Below, piece after piece: positions 43,055 through 52,196 of a DNA stretch of 64,000 nt. Numbering within the stretch: the first letter of the stretch is position 1; every line of letters starts with the position of its first letter. A model generated the notes under the pieces. The model saw only the letters and a list, made by a program, of their open reading frames with translations. It was not told the DNA's origin and did no database searches. The stretch is from CAYQUO01 sp964420835. Lineage in GTDB: Bacteria; Chloroflexota; Anaerolineae; Anaerolineales; Anaerolineaceae. The stretch covers positions 1 through 64,000 of the forward strand of contig CAYQUO010000006.1 of NCBI GenBank assembly GCA_964420835.1, written 5' to 3'. The translations under genes were made by a program, and so were the position numbers.

Positions 43055-44014
43055 ATGAGCAGGAAAGCATCCCAATCGAATAGCCGGCCCATCATTTACC
43101 GGCGTCGCCTCATCATTGTTGTGTTTCTGGTTCTTATGGCCATTTGTTTGGTATTGTGGGGCTATGTTGGGTTCACAAATTATCCATATTTTTCCCGGTA
43201 CTTCAGCCGGTTGCAGCCTCAGGAGTATCAACGGTTTGCATCCGTTATTCCCGGCCTTGAGGTTTTTCTTCCATCAACCTATACCCCAACCCCCACGGAG
43301 ACCGCAACCCCCACACAAACCTCAACATCAACATCCACAACCACATCCACCCCAACCTTCACGCCAACTTTCACCCCAACTCCAACTCCGACCAATACTT
43401 CAACTTCCACTTATACCCAAATGCCAACAGACACACCTCCACCCGGTTCCACCCTGCCCTTGACAGCTTTGATCCATGGAGTGGTCGGTTTTCCTCAGCA
43501 GTTCAATCTGGATTGTGAAGCCCGATCTGCTGTGGACCTGGCAGCATTTTTTGGCTTCCCCATCGACGAAATGGAGTTCCTGTCCCGCCTTCCCCTTTCT
43601 GACGACCCGGACCGGGGCTATGTGGGTAACTATTGGGATCAGCGCGGACAGCTGCCACCAGCATCCTACGGAGTGCATGCAGCACCTGTGGCGGCTCTTC
43701 TACGTGAATATGGGCTGCCTGCGGATGCCCGGTTGGGGTTTACCTGGGATGAGATCAGAACTGAAATTGCCAAAGGGAGGCCGGTAATGGTCTGGGTAAT
43801 CGCCAACCTGGACTCCACCACACCGGTACTATACAAGGCGCAGGATGGCACCACCACCATGGTCGCACGGTACGAGCATACTGTGTTGGTAACCGGCTAC
43901 GATCCAAATTCGGTTACGATCGTTGATGGAAATATGGTCTACCAGCGACCCATCGAAAGATTCCTGTCTTCCTTTGCAGTACTGGGAAATATGGTCGTTA
44001 CGATCAACCAATAG
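43055..44014 (+). CDS. Membrane-anchored C39-like cysteine peptidase
   Basis: 319 residues: a basic N-terminus, one membrane segment (about 18-40), a very long Thr/Ser/Pro linker (about 75-130), then a papain-like C39-type domain outside the cell. Catalytic candidates are the Cys in FNLDCEARSA (the family usually reads CGPAS), the His in ARYEHTVLVTGYD and the Asp in TIVDGN. The C-E-A in place of C-G-P/A is a variation also seen in some C39_2 members. The substrate is unknown. It ends at a bidirectional terminator shared with ahcY. Confidence 0.82.
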   Translation: MSRKASQSNSRPIIYRRRLIIVVFLVLMAICLVLWGYVGFTNYPYFSRYFSRLQPQEYQRFASVIPGLEVFLPSTYTPTPTETATPTQTSTSTSTTTSTPTFTPTFTPTPTPTNTSTSTYTQMPTDTPPPGSTLPLTALIHGVVGFPQQFNLDCEARSAVDLAAFFGFPIDEMEFLSRLPLSDDPDRGYVGNYWDQRGQLPPASYGVHAAPVAALLREYGLPADARLGFTWDEIRTEIAKGRPVMVWVIANLDSTTPVLYKAQDGTTTMVARYEHTVLVTGYDPNSVTIVDGNMVYQRPIERFLSSFAVLGNMVVTINQ

Positions 44015-44042
44015 AAAAAAACCGCCTTTCGGCGGTCTTTTT
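44014..44042. terminator. Bidirectional terminator
   Basis: ACCGCC (44021-44026) and GGCGGT (44031-44036), loop TTTC. It has CTTTTT on the right and an A run (44015-44020) on the left, so it can serve both the peptidase gene and the convergent ahcY. Confidence 0.9.
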
Positions 44043-45302
44043 CTAGGTGCCTTCCTCCCAGGAATTTAAATACCTGATCTGTTCTTCTGTCAGTTTGTCA
44101 ATTTCCACCGACATCGCTTGCAGTTTGAGCCTGGCGATCTCGCGGTCTATCTCGTCAGGGACTGAATATACCTTTTTCTCCAATTTTTCGGCATTCCGGA
44201 CCATATATTCTGCTCCAAGTGCCTGGTTGGCGAAGGACATATCCATCACGCTGGCAGGGTGTCCCTCAGCCGAAGCCAGGTTGATTAACCGCCCTTCTCC
44301 CAGGATATGAATGCAACGTCCATCCTTTAGGACGAATTGCTCTACAAATGGCCGTACAAGACGCTTCTCAACAGACATTTCTTCCAGCGCCGGGATATTA
44401 ATTTCCACATTGAAATGACCGGAATTGGCAACGATGGCGCCATCCTTCATATTCTCAAAATGCTTCTTATCAATGACATTCAAATCACCGGTAAGGGTGC
44501 AGAAGAAATCACCTATCCGCGCTGCCTCCATCATCGGCATCACGCGAAAACCATCCATCACAGCTTCCAAGGCAGGCATCGGATCCACTTCGGTAACGAT
44601 TACATTGGCTCCCATTCCCCGGGCTCGCATGGCCAATCCCCGACCGCACCAGCCATAACCAGCCACAACAAACACCTTGCCGGCCAACAGCACATTGGTT
44701 GCCCGTACGATGCCATCTATGGTTGATTGCCCTGTTCCATAACGGTTATCAAAGAAATGCTTGGTCATCGCATCATTGACAGCCATTACCGGAAAATTCA
44801 GTTTGCCGTCAGCTGCCATGGCCCGCAGGCGTATAACACCTGTGGTCGTTTCTTCTGTGCCACCAATCACGCCGGGCAACTGATCCCGACGGTTCTTGTG
44901 CAATGTGCTCACCAGGTCAGCACCATCGTCCATGGTCATATGCGGTTTGTGGTCGATGGCAGCATTGATATGTTTGTAATAGGTGGTATTATCCTCCCCT
45001 TTAATGGCATAAACCGGGATCTCATTGTGCGTTACCAGAGACGCGGCTACGTCATCCTGGGTGGAAAGCGGGTTGGAGGCAACAAGCACCACCTCTGCCC
45101 CTCCAGCCTGCAAGGTTTTCATCAGATTGGCCGTTTCAGCTGTCACATGCAGGCAGGCCGACATGCGCAACCCAGCCAGTGGTCGCTCTCTGGCAAACCG
45201 CTCGTGTATCAAACGCAGTACGGGCATCTCGCGTTCCGCCCAACTGATACGCCGCCGTCCACCCTCTGCAAGGTTTGTATCTTTTACATCATGAGTGATC
45301 AT
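44043..45302 (-). CDS. ahcY: Adenosylhomocysteinase
   Basis: Hydrolyses S-adenosylhomocysteine to adenosine and homocysteine, using bound NAD. 419 residues, the short form without the approximately 40-residue insertion of many bacterial and plant enzymes. Visible motifs: CLHVTAETANLMKTL, DDGADLVSTLH, NDAMTKHFFDNRYGTGQST and the NAD fold VVAGYGWCGRGLA; the C-terminal residues that reach the neighbouring NAD are typical. GGAGG precedes the ATG. It is last in the mtnA-pfkB-ahcY operon, 18 bases after the kinase. Confidence 0.97.
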   Translation of the reverse strand: MITHDVKDTNLAEGGRRRISWAEREMPVLRLIHERFARERPLAGLRMSACLHVTAETANLMKTLQAGGAEVVLVASNPLSTQDDVAASLVTHNEIPVYAIKGEDNTTYYKHINAAIDHKPHMTMDDGADLVSTLHKNRRDQLPGVIGGTEETTTGVIRLRAMAADGKLNFPVMAVNDAMTKHFFDNRYGTGQSTIDGIVRATNVLLAGKVFVVAGYGWCGRGLAMRARGMGANVIVTEVDPMPALEAVMDGFRVMPMMEAARIGDFFCTLTGDLNVIDKKHFENMKDGAIVANSGHFNVEINIPALEEMSVEKRLVRPFVEQFVLKDGRCIHILGEGRLINLASAEGHPASVMDMSFANQALGAEYMVRNAEKLEKKVYSVPDEIDREIARLKLQAMSVEIDKLTEEQIRYLNSWEEGT

Positions 45303-45320
45303 GTTTTCCTCCGAAATTGG

Positions 45321-46280
45321 TCATGCCCGGGCGGTTAACCCCAGGTCGGTATTGTTTTTATAAATCTTCCGGTATCTTTCTTGGAACTCATCCGGTGTGT
45401 AATGATGATTTTGGGTCCCACTGTGCTCAAGACAATAGGTTGCTGCCAGAACACCCATTCGACCGCAGGTTTCCCAGTCCAGGCCCAACCTTCTGCCGCG
45501 AACAAAGCCACCCCGAAATGCATCACCCACACCGGTTGGGTCTACAATCTTCTTTGGTCGAACTGCCGGCACATTATAGTGCGTCCCTTCAGCATAAATC
45601 GTTACCCCCTTGTCACCACAGGTAACCACGAGATACGTCACCCGTTCCAGGATTTGTTGGATGCTGAGGTTGGAGTGTTTAAGAAGAAGATCCAATTCAT
45701 ATTCATTAACAAAAACACTGTCTGCACCCTCCACGCCCCTGCAGAGGGTTTCCCCTTGCATCCTTACGATCTGCTGGCTGGGATCATACAGATAAGGAAT
45801 TCCCATTTTAATACATTCTTCCACGTAAACTTCCATGGCCGAGGGGTCATTGGGTGATATGGTTACCAAATCCACCTTGTTTTTCAAACCAACCAGGCTT
45901 AACTCCGAGGCATTGGCCATTGCGCCTGTATAAAAACTGGCAATCTGAGCATTGCTCAGGTCGGTATTGGCGAAAAATGAGGCTGTAAACTTTCCGGGGA
46001 TGATCTTAACCAGTGATGTATCAACCCCGTTTTGATTTAACCAGGTTCGGTAGTCTTCAAAATCCTCACCGACCGTACCCATGACCATCGGTTTTTCTCC
46101 CAAAAGCGCCAAGGTATAGGCAATATTGGGGGCTGTCCCGCCACGCTGTTTGACCATGTTGTCCACCAGGAAGGAAAGGCTTATACACTCCAGTTTATCC
46201 GGAAGGATATGGTCTTTAAAATACCCCGGAAAGGACATCAGATAATCATAGGCTATTGAACCGGTGCAGATGATGGACAT
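45321..46280 (-). CDS. PfkB-family kinase, probable adenosine kinase
   Basis: The 319-residue PfkB kinase has the substrate-side GG motif VKQRGGTAPNIAYTL and the C-terminal signature VDPTGVGDAFRGGFVRG with the catalytic Asp. Family members phosphorylate sugars or nucleosides. The position between mtnA and ahcY points to adenosine kinase, which would remove the adenosine made by ahcY and pull its reversible reaction forward. This substrate is inferred from context; sequence alone does not decide between adenosine and a sugar such as methylthioribose. Confidence 0.82.
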   Translation of the reverse strand: MSIICTGSIAYDYLMSFPGYFKDHILPDKLECISLSFLVDNMVKQRGGTAPNIAYTLALLGEKPMVMGTVGEDFEDYRTWLNQNGVDTSLVKIIPGKFTASFFANTDLSNAQIASFYTGAMANASELSLVGLKNKVDLVTISPNDPSAMEVYVEECIKMGIPYLYDPSQQIVRMQGETLCRGVEGADSVFVNEYELDLLLKHSNLSIQQILERVTYLVVTCGDKGVTIYAEGTHYNVPAVRPKKIVDPTGVGDAFRGGFVRGRRLGLDWETCGRMGVLAATYCLEHSGTQNHHYTPDEFQERYRKIYKNNTDLGLTARA

Positions 46281-46304
46281 GGATCTCCTCTATCAATCAG
46301 TTGT

Positions 46305-47345
46305 TTAATGCATCAATTCGTTTATATTTTTATTAAACGGAGAACGGACGAGGCCTTTTTCTGTTATCCACCCGCTTAACAGGTGGTTAGGTGTTACATC
46401 AAAAGCCGGGTTGCGGGCATGAGCACCGGCCGGGGTTGCCTGCTGGCCCCCCACCTGAACATCCAGGACCTCTGATTCATCTCGTTCTTCGATCGGGATC
46501 TGGTTCCCCGAAGAAATCGTTATATCAATTGTCGAGGTGGGGAAAACGGAATATACAGGAATGGCATTCGCATGGGCAGCCAGCGCTAGCATATAGGAAC
46601 CCACCTTGTTGGCAACATCTCCATTCGCGGCAACCCGGTCTGCACCGAACAACACCTTTTGAACATCTCCACGCCTGAGGAAATATCCAGCCGCTCCATC
46701 ACTGATAATATCGTAAGGGATGCCAAGCTGCTGCAACTCCCATGCTGTCAGGCGGGCTCCTTGCAGCCTGGGTCGTGTTTCATCCACAAGCACATGAATG
46801 TGTTTTCCTTTTTCGAATGCCATCCGGATGATGCCAAGCGCCGTTCCCCACTCCACGGTTGCCAGGGAACCGGTATTGCAATGATGGATAATAGTATCCC
46901 CGTCTTCGATCAGGGGTTCTCCGGTTTCGGCGATGCGAATGTTGGTGGCAACATCTTCATCTGCCATACGGTTTGCCAGAGAAATGAAATGCAGCCTGAG
47001 TTCTTCAACTGAGTGTATCGGCAGTTCCAGGGTTTCCATTGCCCTTTGAATCGCCCATGTCAGGTTGATCGCCGTTGGGCGTGATTCTTCAAGGTGTTTT
47101 CCCGCCAACCGGATGGCTTGTTTCATATCTTCCACATTCCGCCCATCAAATTCGATGGCGGCCAACGCCACGCCATAAGCTGCTGCCACGCCAATGGCCG
47201 GGGCTCCCCGCACTGCCATCTCTCGAATGGCATTTGCAACGTCAGATGCACTACGGCATGTCAGGTATTCCAACCTGCCGGGGATCAAACGCTGATCGAT
47301 CAGGGATAATTCCTTCTCCTTTTCTTTCCATTCGATGGTTCGCAT
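46305..47345 (-). CDS. mtnA: S-methyl-5-thioribose-1-phosphate isomerase
   Basis: Isomerises methylthioribose-1-phosphate to the ribulose form in methylthioadenosine salvage; it is an eIF2B-like fold. 346 residues, the usual length, from the ATG at 47345 with GAGG 8 bases upstream. Motifs: AIREMAVRGAPAIGVAAAYG, the catalytic Cys in HHCNTGSLAT (normally CNTG), and a late GADRVAANGDVANKVGSY with the catalytic Asp. The upstream ATG at 47402 is excluded because the promoter places the transcript start after it. First gene of the SAH/MTA operon. Confidence 0.95.
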   Translation of the reverse strand: MRTIEWKEKEKELSLIDQRLIPGRLEYLTCRSASDVANAIREMAVRGAPAIGVAAAYGVALAAIEFDGRNVEDMKQAIRLAGKHLEESRPTAINLTWAIQRAMETLELPIHSVEELRLHFISLANRMADEDVATNIRIAETGEPLIEDGDTIIHHCNTGSLATVEWGTALGIIRMAFEKGKHIHVLVDETRPRLQGARLTAWELQQLGIPYDIISDGAAGYFLRRGDVQKVLFGADRVAANGDVANKVGSYMLALAAHANAIPVYSVFPTSTIDITISSGNQIPIEERDESEVLDVQVGGQQATPAGAHARNPAFDVTPNHLLSGWITEKGLVRSPFNKNINELMH

Positions 47346-47363
47346 ATTGAAAGCCTCTACACC

Positions 47364-47390
47364 AAAAGACGCCCTCTGATTGAGAGCGTC
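47364..47390 (-). terminator. Terminator-like hairpin in the mtnA leader
   Basis: GACGCCCTC (47368-47376) pairs with GAGAGCGTC (47382-47390), nine pairs with one G-U on the RNA. On the minus strand it is followed by TTTT, then GG. It lies between the transcript start (near 47399) and mtnA. The T run is short, so it may be a weak attenuator or just a stabilising 5' hairpin. Confidence 0.4.
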
Positions 47391-47405
47391 GAGGTTATGC
47401 AAGTT

Positions 47406-47434
47406 AGTTTAACATGCATGGATGGGTTTGTCAA
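47406..47434 (-). promoter_or_regulatory. Promoter of mtnA-pfkB-ahcY
   Basis: On the minus strand: TTGACA (47434-47429), 17 bases, TAAACT (47411-47406). It is back to back with the promoter of the transglycosylase gene, only five bases apart. Confidence 0.75.
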
Positions 47435-47438
47435 AGGA

Positions 47439-47467
47439 TTGACACTTCGACTCACATCCGGTATAAG
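47439..47467 (+). promoter_or_regulatory. Promoter of slt, placed for a leaderless transcript
   Basis: TTGACA (47439-47444), 17 bases, TATAAG (47462-47467). The expected first transcribed base is 47474, the G of the GTG start codon. Confidence 0.7.
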
Positions 47468-47473
47468 GTTTTT

Positions 47474-49876
47474 GTGAGAGCCTTTCGGTTAGCATTGTTG
47501 TTGATTCTCATTCCCATCCTGGTGGCTTGTACGGTTATCCCTGTTGAGGATATCCCCCTCCTTGCCAACACCACAGTCGCCCCCGAACCACCCGTAATCC
47601 CCACTCCCGCTCCAACATTTACCCCTGCACCCGAACCAGGGGAATTAATAGCCCAGGCAGAAAGCCTGCTGCTCCTGGGCGATCTGGATACTGCCCGGAT
47701 TGAGTATCAAAATGCCCTTGATACTTCCCTGGATATGGACGAACAGTCGGCGGCCATGCTTGGGGTTGGTCGCACGTATTACGAAAAAGGCGATTGTGAT
47801 TCGGCACTTCAGATATTTAATGAATTGTTGACAAGATACCCTGAGAACAATCCACGGATCAATGCCTATTACTTGATGGGAAAATGTTACCTTGCTTACG
47901 ACAAACCCCTTGAAGCCGCAACCGCGTTTGGTGAATTCCTGCATTACAATCCTGGCATTTTGGATGCTCATGTGCAGGAATTACGCGGAGATGCCCTCTC
48001 TGCAGCAGGCAATTTTATCGAGGCAGCCACTGCATATGATGCCGCATCGCAGGCTTCTCAACTGGATGATCCACTGTACCAGCAGGCAAAGGCAGCCCAG
48101 GCGTTTGCAGATACCGGCGATCCAGCCAATGCCATTCGGCGTGCCTTGGCTGTTTATGATGCAACCCAAAATGATTATCTCAAAGCCCAGATGAATCTCC
48201 TGGCGGGAAAATCCTATTTGACGATGAACCAGCCAGAGCAGGCATATGCCCGCTTTCAGGATTCGGTCAATAATTACCCTCGTTCATTTGATGCCTACCT
48301 GGGGCTTGTCGAGCTTGTCCAGGCCGGGCAGCCGGTGGACGGTCTGAATCGCGGGCTGGTAAATTACTTTGCCGGCCAATACGGCCAGGCAGTTGATGCC
48401 CTTACTGGTTACATGGCAGTTCAACCGGCCTATGATGGAACTCCCCTGCACTACAAAGCCCTAAGCCTCCTCGCAATGGGGGACGTGGAAGGCGCTGTCG
48501 GTGCCTGGAATACCCTCATCACTGAACATCCCGAAGACCGCTTTTTCGCCGAGGCTCATTCGGAAAAGGCTTATGCTTTGTGGGCTTACGTCGATAAATT
48601 TTCTCAAGCCGCCCAAGTCCTGCTGGACTTCGTACAGGTTCATCCCGGGGCTCCGGAAGCTGCCGATTTCCTCTATGAAGCAGCACGCATTCAGGAACGC
48701 GGGGGCATGCTGGAAGAGGCTGCTCAAACCTGGGAACGCATCATGGACGAATACCCTGCATCTGATTATAGTTCCCTGGGGTTGTTCATGGCGGGCATCA
48801 CCAACTATCGACTCGAACGTTATGATCAGGCGCTCATCCTTTTCCAACGTTTGCTCGTCCTTGCGATTGATGCAGAAGAACAAGCCTCTGCTGGCTTTTG
48901 GATTGGCAAGTGCCTGCAAGCCGCAGGCCGCTCTTCTGATGCGCAGGAAGCCTTCCAGATGGCTGCTCAACGCGACCCAACTGGCTACTATAGTGAGAGA
49001 GCCAACGAAATCCTGCAAGGTATTCACCCGCTCTCCAGCACATCCCCTTACGAAATCTCAATTAATTGGGATAATGAAAGACATTTGGCCGAACTTTGGA
49101 TGCGATCAACATTTCCCCTCGCGGATGATGTAAATCTTCAGGTCTTGGGTCCATTGAGGATGGATCAACGGTATCGCAGGGGTGGTAAATTTCTTGAACT
49201 ATCGGAGTACGTTCTGGCCAGCAGGGAATTCGAGTCCCTGCGGCAGGACCTTCAGCAGGATGCCGTGAACAGTTTTCGACTTCTTCCCACCTTGTTGAAC
49301 AAAGGTTTGTTTAGAACGGCGATCTACACCAGCCGCCAGATCCTGAATCTTGCCGGGCTGGATGATGCTGCAACAATGAAGGCACCTTCATATTTCAACC
49401 ATATCCGGTTTGGATGTTATTACCAGGATTTGGTATTGAAGGCAGCCTCGGAAGAAGGCTTTGATCCCTTCTTCTTGTATTCCATAATACGGCAGGAATC
49501 GCTGTTTGAAAGCCATATCCAATCGTCAGCTGGAGCAAGGGGTCTAATGCAAATCCTTCCGGCAACCGGCTACGAAATTGCCGGCCAGATGGGCTGGCCT
49601 CAGGGCTATTCCACGGATGATCTTAATAACCCGGCTGTCAATATCCGACTTGGTGCACACTACCTGGCAAATCAGCGGTCATATTTTGGGGATGTGTATG
49701 CAGCCCTGGCTGCATACAATGGAGGCCCCGGCAACACCGCTGTCTGGGTGGGATTGAGCAAGGGTGACCCTGACCTGCTGTTGGAGGTGATCCGCCCTCA
49801 GGAAACCCGCCAATACATTCGGCAGATCAGCGAGTTCAACCACATCTACCGAACCCTTTACTCAATTCAGCCGTAA
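47474..49876 (+). CDS. Slt-type lytic transglycosylase lipoprotein with TPRs
   Basis: Cleaves the glycan backbone of peptidoglycan to 1,6-anhydro ends. From the GTG at 47474 the 800-residue product has a lipoprotein signal ending ILVAC, a short Pro/Thr linker, a long superhelix of TPR-like repeats (about 50-560; for example YYEKGDCDSALQIFNELLTRYPE) and a C-terminal SLT domain. The catalytic Glu is in YSIIRQESLFESHIQSSAGA, followed by GLMQILPATG and AALAAYNGGPGN. This is the Slt70-like layout. The ATG at 47414 would lie upstream of the -35 box and is rejected. Confidence 0.9.
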   Translation: MRAFRLALLLILIPILVACTVIPVEDIPLLANTTVAPEPPVIPTPAPTFTPAPEPGELIAQAESLLLLGDLDTARIEYQNALDTSLDMDEQSAAMLGVGRTYYEKGDCDSALQIFNELLTRYPENNPRINAYYLMGKCYLAYDKPLEAATAFGEFLHYNPGILDAHVQELRGDALSAAGNFIEAATAYDAASQASQLDDPLYQQAKAAQAFADTGDPANAIRRALAVYDATQNDYLKAQMNLLAGKSYLTMNQPEQAYARFQDSVNNYPRSFDAYLGLVELVQAGQPVDGLNRGLVNYFAGQYGQAVDALTGYMAVQPAYDGTPLHYKALSLLAMGDVEGAVGAWNTLITEHPEDRFFAEAHSEKAYALWAYVDKFSQAAQVLLDFVQVHPGAPEAADFLYEAARIQERGGMLEEAAQTWERIMDEYPASDYSSLGLFMAGITNYRLERYDQALILFQRLLVLAIDAEEQASAGFWIGKCLQAAGRSSDAQEAFQMAAQRDPTGYYSERANEILQGIHPLSSTSPYEISINWDNERHLAELWMRSTFPLADDVNLQVLGPLRMDQRYRRGGKFLELSEYVLASREFESLRQDLQQDAVNSFRLLPTLLNKGLFRTAIYTSRQILNLAGLDDAATMKAPSYFNHIRFGCYYQDLVLKAASEEGFDPFFLYSIIRQESLFESHIQSSAGARGLMQILPATGYEIAGQMGWPQGYSTDDLNNPAVNIRLGAHYLANQRSYFGDVYAALAAYNGGPGNTAVWVGLSKGDPDLLLEVIRPQETRQYIRQISEFNHIYRTLYSIQP

Positions 49877-49923
49877 ATCCGGATTCGGACCGGGATTTCT
49901 ATTTAGCTGGATACACCCCACTT

Positions 49924-51213
49924 TCACAACCCTCTCATTATTAAAAGGATTGGTTCCTCCAGGTAATTCTTCAATGAGCGCATAAAGTTGGCCGCTTCAA
50001 CACCATCACTGATCCGGTGATCAACAGACAGGGTGGCTTTACAGTGATGGCGTGGGACGACAACGCCGTTATACACTGCCGGCACCTGCTTCACAGAGCC
50101 TACAGCCAGAATGGCGGCCTCTGGAGGGTTGATTATGGCGGAAAAATGGTCCACATCGAACATGCCCAAATTGCTGATGGAAAATGTTGAACCCTCTATA
50201 TCGTCAGGGCGCACCTTCCCGGTCCTGGCTCGTTCAGCCATTTCGCGTACCTCTTTGGCAATCTGCCGGAGTGGTTTCCTGTCAGCATCCCGTACGACCA
50301 CAGTCATCAGCCCTCCCGGGATGGATACTGCCACCCCGATGTTGATATTGCCATGACGAATGATACGGTCTCCATCCAGGGATGCATTTAAATTCCGATA
50401 ATCCGCCAGTGTCAAGGCTGATGCTTTTACGACCAGGTCATTGAGAGATATCTTTTCTTCTTCTGGAATGAGCTTATTAATACTGGTACGCATGGAAACC
50501 AGGTCTTCAACATCATATTCATTTGTTACGTAGAAATGGGGTATGCCTTGTTTTGCCTCGACCATGCGGCGGCCAATGGCTGCCCGAAGTTTTTCCAAGG
50601 GTACGATCTCGTCACTTCGTTGTTCATAATGAACTGCGGTTCCTAATTCTAGGTTCGGAATTTGCACGGCTGCAGAAGTCCGGATGGCTTCAGCAGACAT
50701 CCCAACAGGCTTGGCAGTTGAGGCCATGGCAGCTTCAACATCCTGGCGGGTGATGCGACCGCCCGGGCCAGTGCCCTTGATGGCCCCCAGGTCCAGTTGG
50801 TTTTCTTGTGCCATTCGTTTGGCAAGTGGAGAAGCCTTGATAAATGGTCTCTCTTCAGGTTCCACCGTGGGGGTAACAGTTGGTTTATCCTTCTCCACCG
50901 GAAGATCCATTTTACCTGCCTTGCTTCCTGCGTCCCGCCGGTCCACCACAGGTGTCTTTTCGTCAATTGCTTCCCCCTTCGCTGCAATAATTGCAATAGG
51001 GTCTCCTACTGGTACAACCGCCCCTTGCTCCACAAGCTGACGGGCAACAATCCCATCAAAGTTCGATTCGACCTCGACGGTAGCCTTGTCGGTTTCGATC
51101 TCCGCAAGCACGTCCCCTTTGGCTACCGGTTCCCCCTCCGCCTTTAACCAGCGCACCAGAGTGCCCTCCCGCATATCAAAACCCAGTTTTGGCATGATGA
51201 CTGTATTCGCCAT
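49924..51213 (-). CDS. pdhC: Dihydrolipoamide acyltransferase (E2) of pyruvate dehydrogenase
   Basis: The 429-residue E2 has one lipoyl domain (about 1-80, lipoylated Lys in EIETDKATVEVES), a Pro/Glu linker, a peripheral-subunit-binding domain (about 130-165, KASPLAKRMAQENQLDL) and the catalytic domain ending in CKATLSVDHRISDGVEAANF with the active-site His. It transfers acetyl groups to CoA. Its ATG overlaps the E1-beta stop (TAATG). No E3 gene follows. An acetoin or branched-chain role is possible, but the E1 sequences look PDH-like. Confidence 0.9.
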   Translation of the reverse strand: MANTVIMPKLGFDMREGTLVRWLKAEGEPVAKGDVLAEIETDKATVEVESNFDGIVARQLVEQGAVVPVGDPIAIIAAKGEAIDEKTPVVDRRDAGSKAGKMDLPVEKDKPTVTPTVEPEERPFIKASPLAKRMAQENQLDLGAIKGTGPGGRITRQDVEAAMASTAKPVGMSAEAIRTSAAVQIPNLELGTAVHYEQRSDEIVPLEKLRAAIGRRMVEAKQGIPHFYVTNEYDVEDLVSMRTSINKLIPEEEKISLNDLVVKASALTLADYRNLNASLDGDRIIRHGNINIGVAVSIPGGLMTVVVRDADRKPLRQIAKEVREMAERARTGKVRPDDIEGSTFSISNLGMFDVDHFSAIINPPEAAILAVGSVKQVPAVYNGVVVPRHHCKATLSVDHRISDGVEAANFMRSLKNYLEEPILLIMRGL

Positions 51214-52187
51214 TAGAGCACCTCCCGAATTGCCCTGATAACATCTTCCTCATCAGGGAGTGCAAATTGCTCCATTGCCCGGTTATAAGGGAGAGGCACC
51301 TCTTTTTGAGCAACCCGTTTTATGGGTGCATCCACGTAATCAAAGGCTTCTTCATAAATACGGGCAGCCACTTCTGCTCCCACCCCGTAGGAAAGCCAGC
51401 CTTCTTCGGCAATCACCGCCCGATTGGTTTTCTTGAATGATTCCAAAACTGGCACCATGTCCAATGGCCGAAGTGTTCTCAGATCAACAACTTCCACATC
51501 GATATTTTCAGCAGAAAGTGTTTCAGCAGCCTTCAAAGAGGTCTCCAGCATTTTACTGTAGGTTACAAGGGTTACGTCCTTTCCCGGACGTTGAACTATG
51601 GAACTCCCGATGGGAACCAGGTGTTCGCCCTCAGGCACTTCGCCCCGCGACTGGTAAAGGGTGGCATGTTCAATAAAAAGTACGGGGTCGTCACAGCGTA
51701 TCGCCGATTTTAATAGTCCCTTGGCATCTGCAGAAGTGCCAGGTGCAACCACTTTTAAGCCGGGAAAATGGGCGAAGATGGCATCAGGGGTTTGGGAATG
51801 GGTTGCCCCTAATTGCCGGCCTCCACCGCCAGGTGTTCGTATTACCATCGGCAGCACCATTTGCCCCCCGAACATATAATGCAGTTTTGCCGCCTGATTG
51901 ACAATGTGATCCATCGCTGAAAAGGCGAAATTAATGGTCATCAACTCTGCCACCGGGCGCAACCCTGTCAGTGCCGCCCCTATGGCTGCCCCGATGATCG
52001 CGCTTTCAGAGATCGGTGTATCTCGCACCCTTTCAGGTCCGAAATGATCATAAAAGCCTTTGGTCACCGCGTAGCTGCCGCCCCAAACTCCCACCTCCTC
52101 ACCGAGGATAAAGACCTTTGGGTCTGCTTCCATTTCTTCCCACAATGCCTGGGAAATGGCTTCTCGCATTGTTATACGGGCCATCAT
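51213..52187 (-). CDS. pdhB: Pyruvate dehydrogenase E1 component, beta subunit
   Basis: The 324-residue protein has the transketolase-like pyrimidine-binding domain (ITMREAISQALWEEMEADPKVF and GEEVGVWGGSYAVTKG, with the catalytic Glu) and the C-terminal domain (VEVVDLRTLRPLDMVPV). Together with E1-alpha it decarboxylates pyruvate on TPP. It starts ten bases after E1-alpha. Two ATG codons are adjacent (52187, 52184), preceded by GGGAGA. Confidence 0.93.
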   Translation of the reverse strand: MMARITMREAISQALWEEMEADPKVFILGEEVGVWGGSYAVTKGFYDHFGPERVRDTPISESAIIGAAIGAALTGLRPVAELMTINFAFSAMDHIVNQAAKLHYMFGGQMVLPMVIRTPGGGGRQLGATHSQTPDAIFAHFPGLKVVAPGTSADAKGLLKSAIRCDDPVLFIEHATLYQSRGEVPEGEHLVPIGSSIVQRPGKDVTLVTYSKMLETSLKAAETLSAENIDVEVVDLRTLRPLDMVPVLESFKKTNRAVIAEEGWLSYGVGAEVAARIYEEAFDYVDAPIKRVAQKEVPLPYNRAMEQFALPDEEDVIRAIREVL

Positions 52188-52196
52188 CTTCTCCCT

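Noticed and set aside
43300..43440. Tandem DNA repeat resembling a short CRISPR or minisatellite
   Set aside because: It is in-frame Thr/Ser/Pro linker coding sequence without spacers or constant repeat length.
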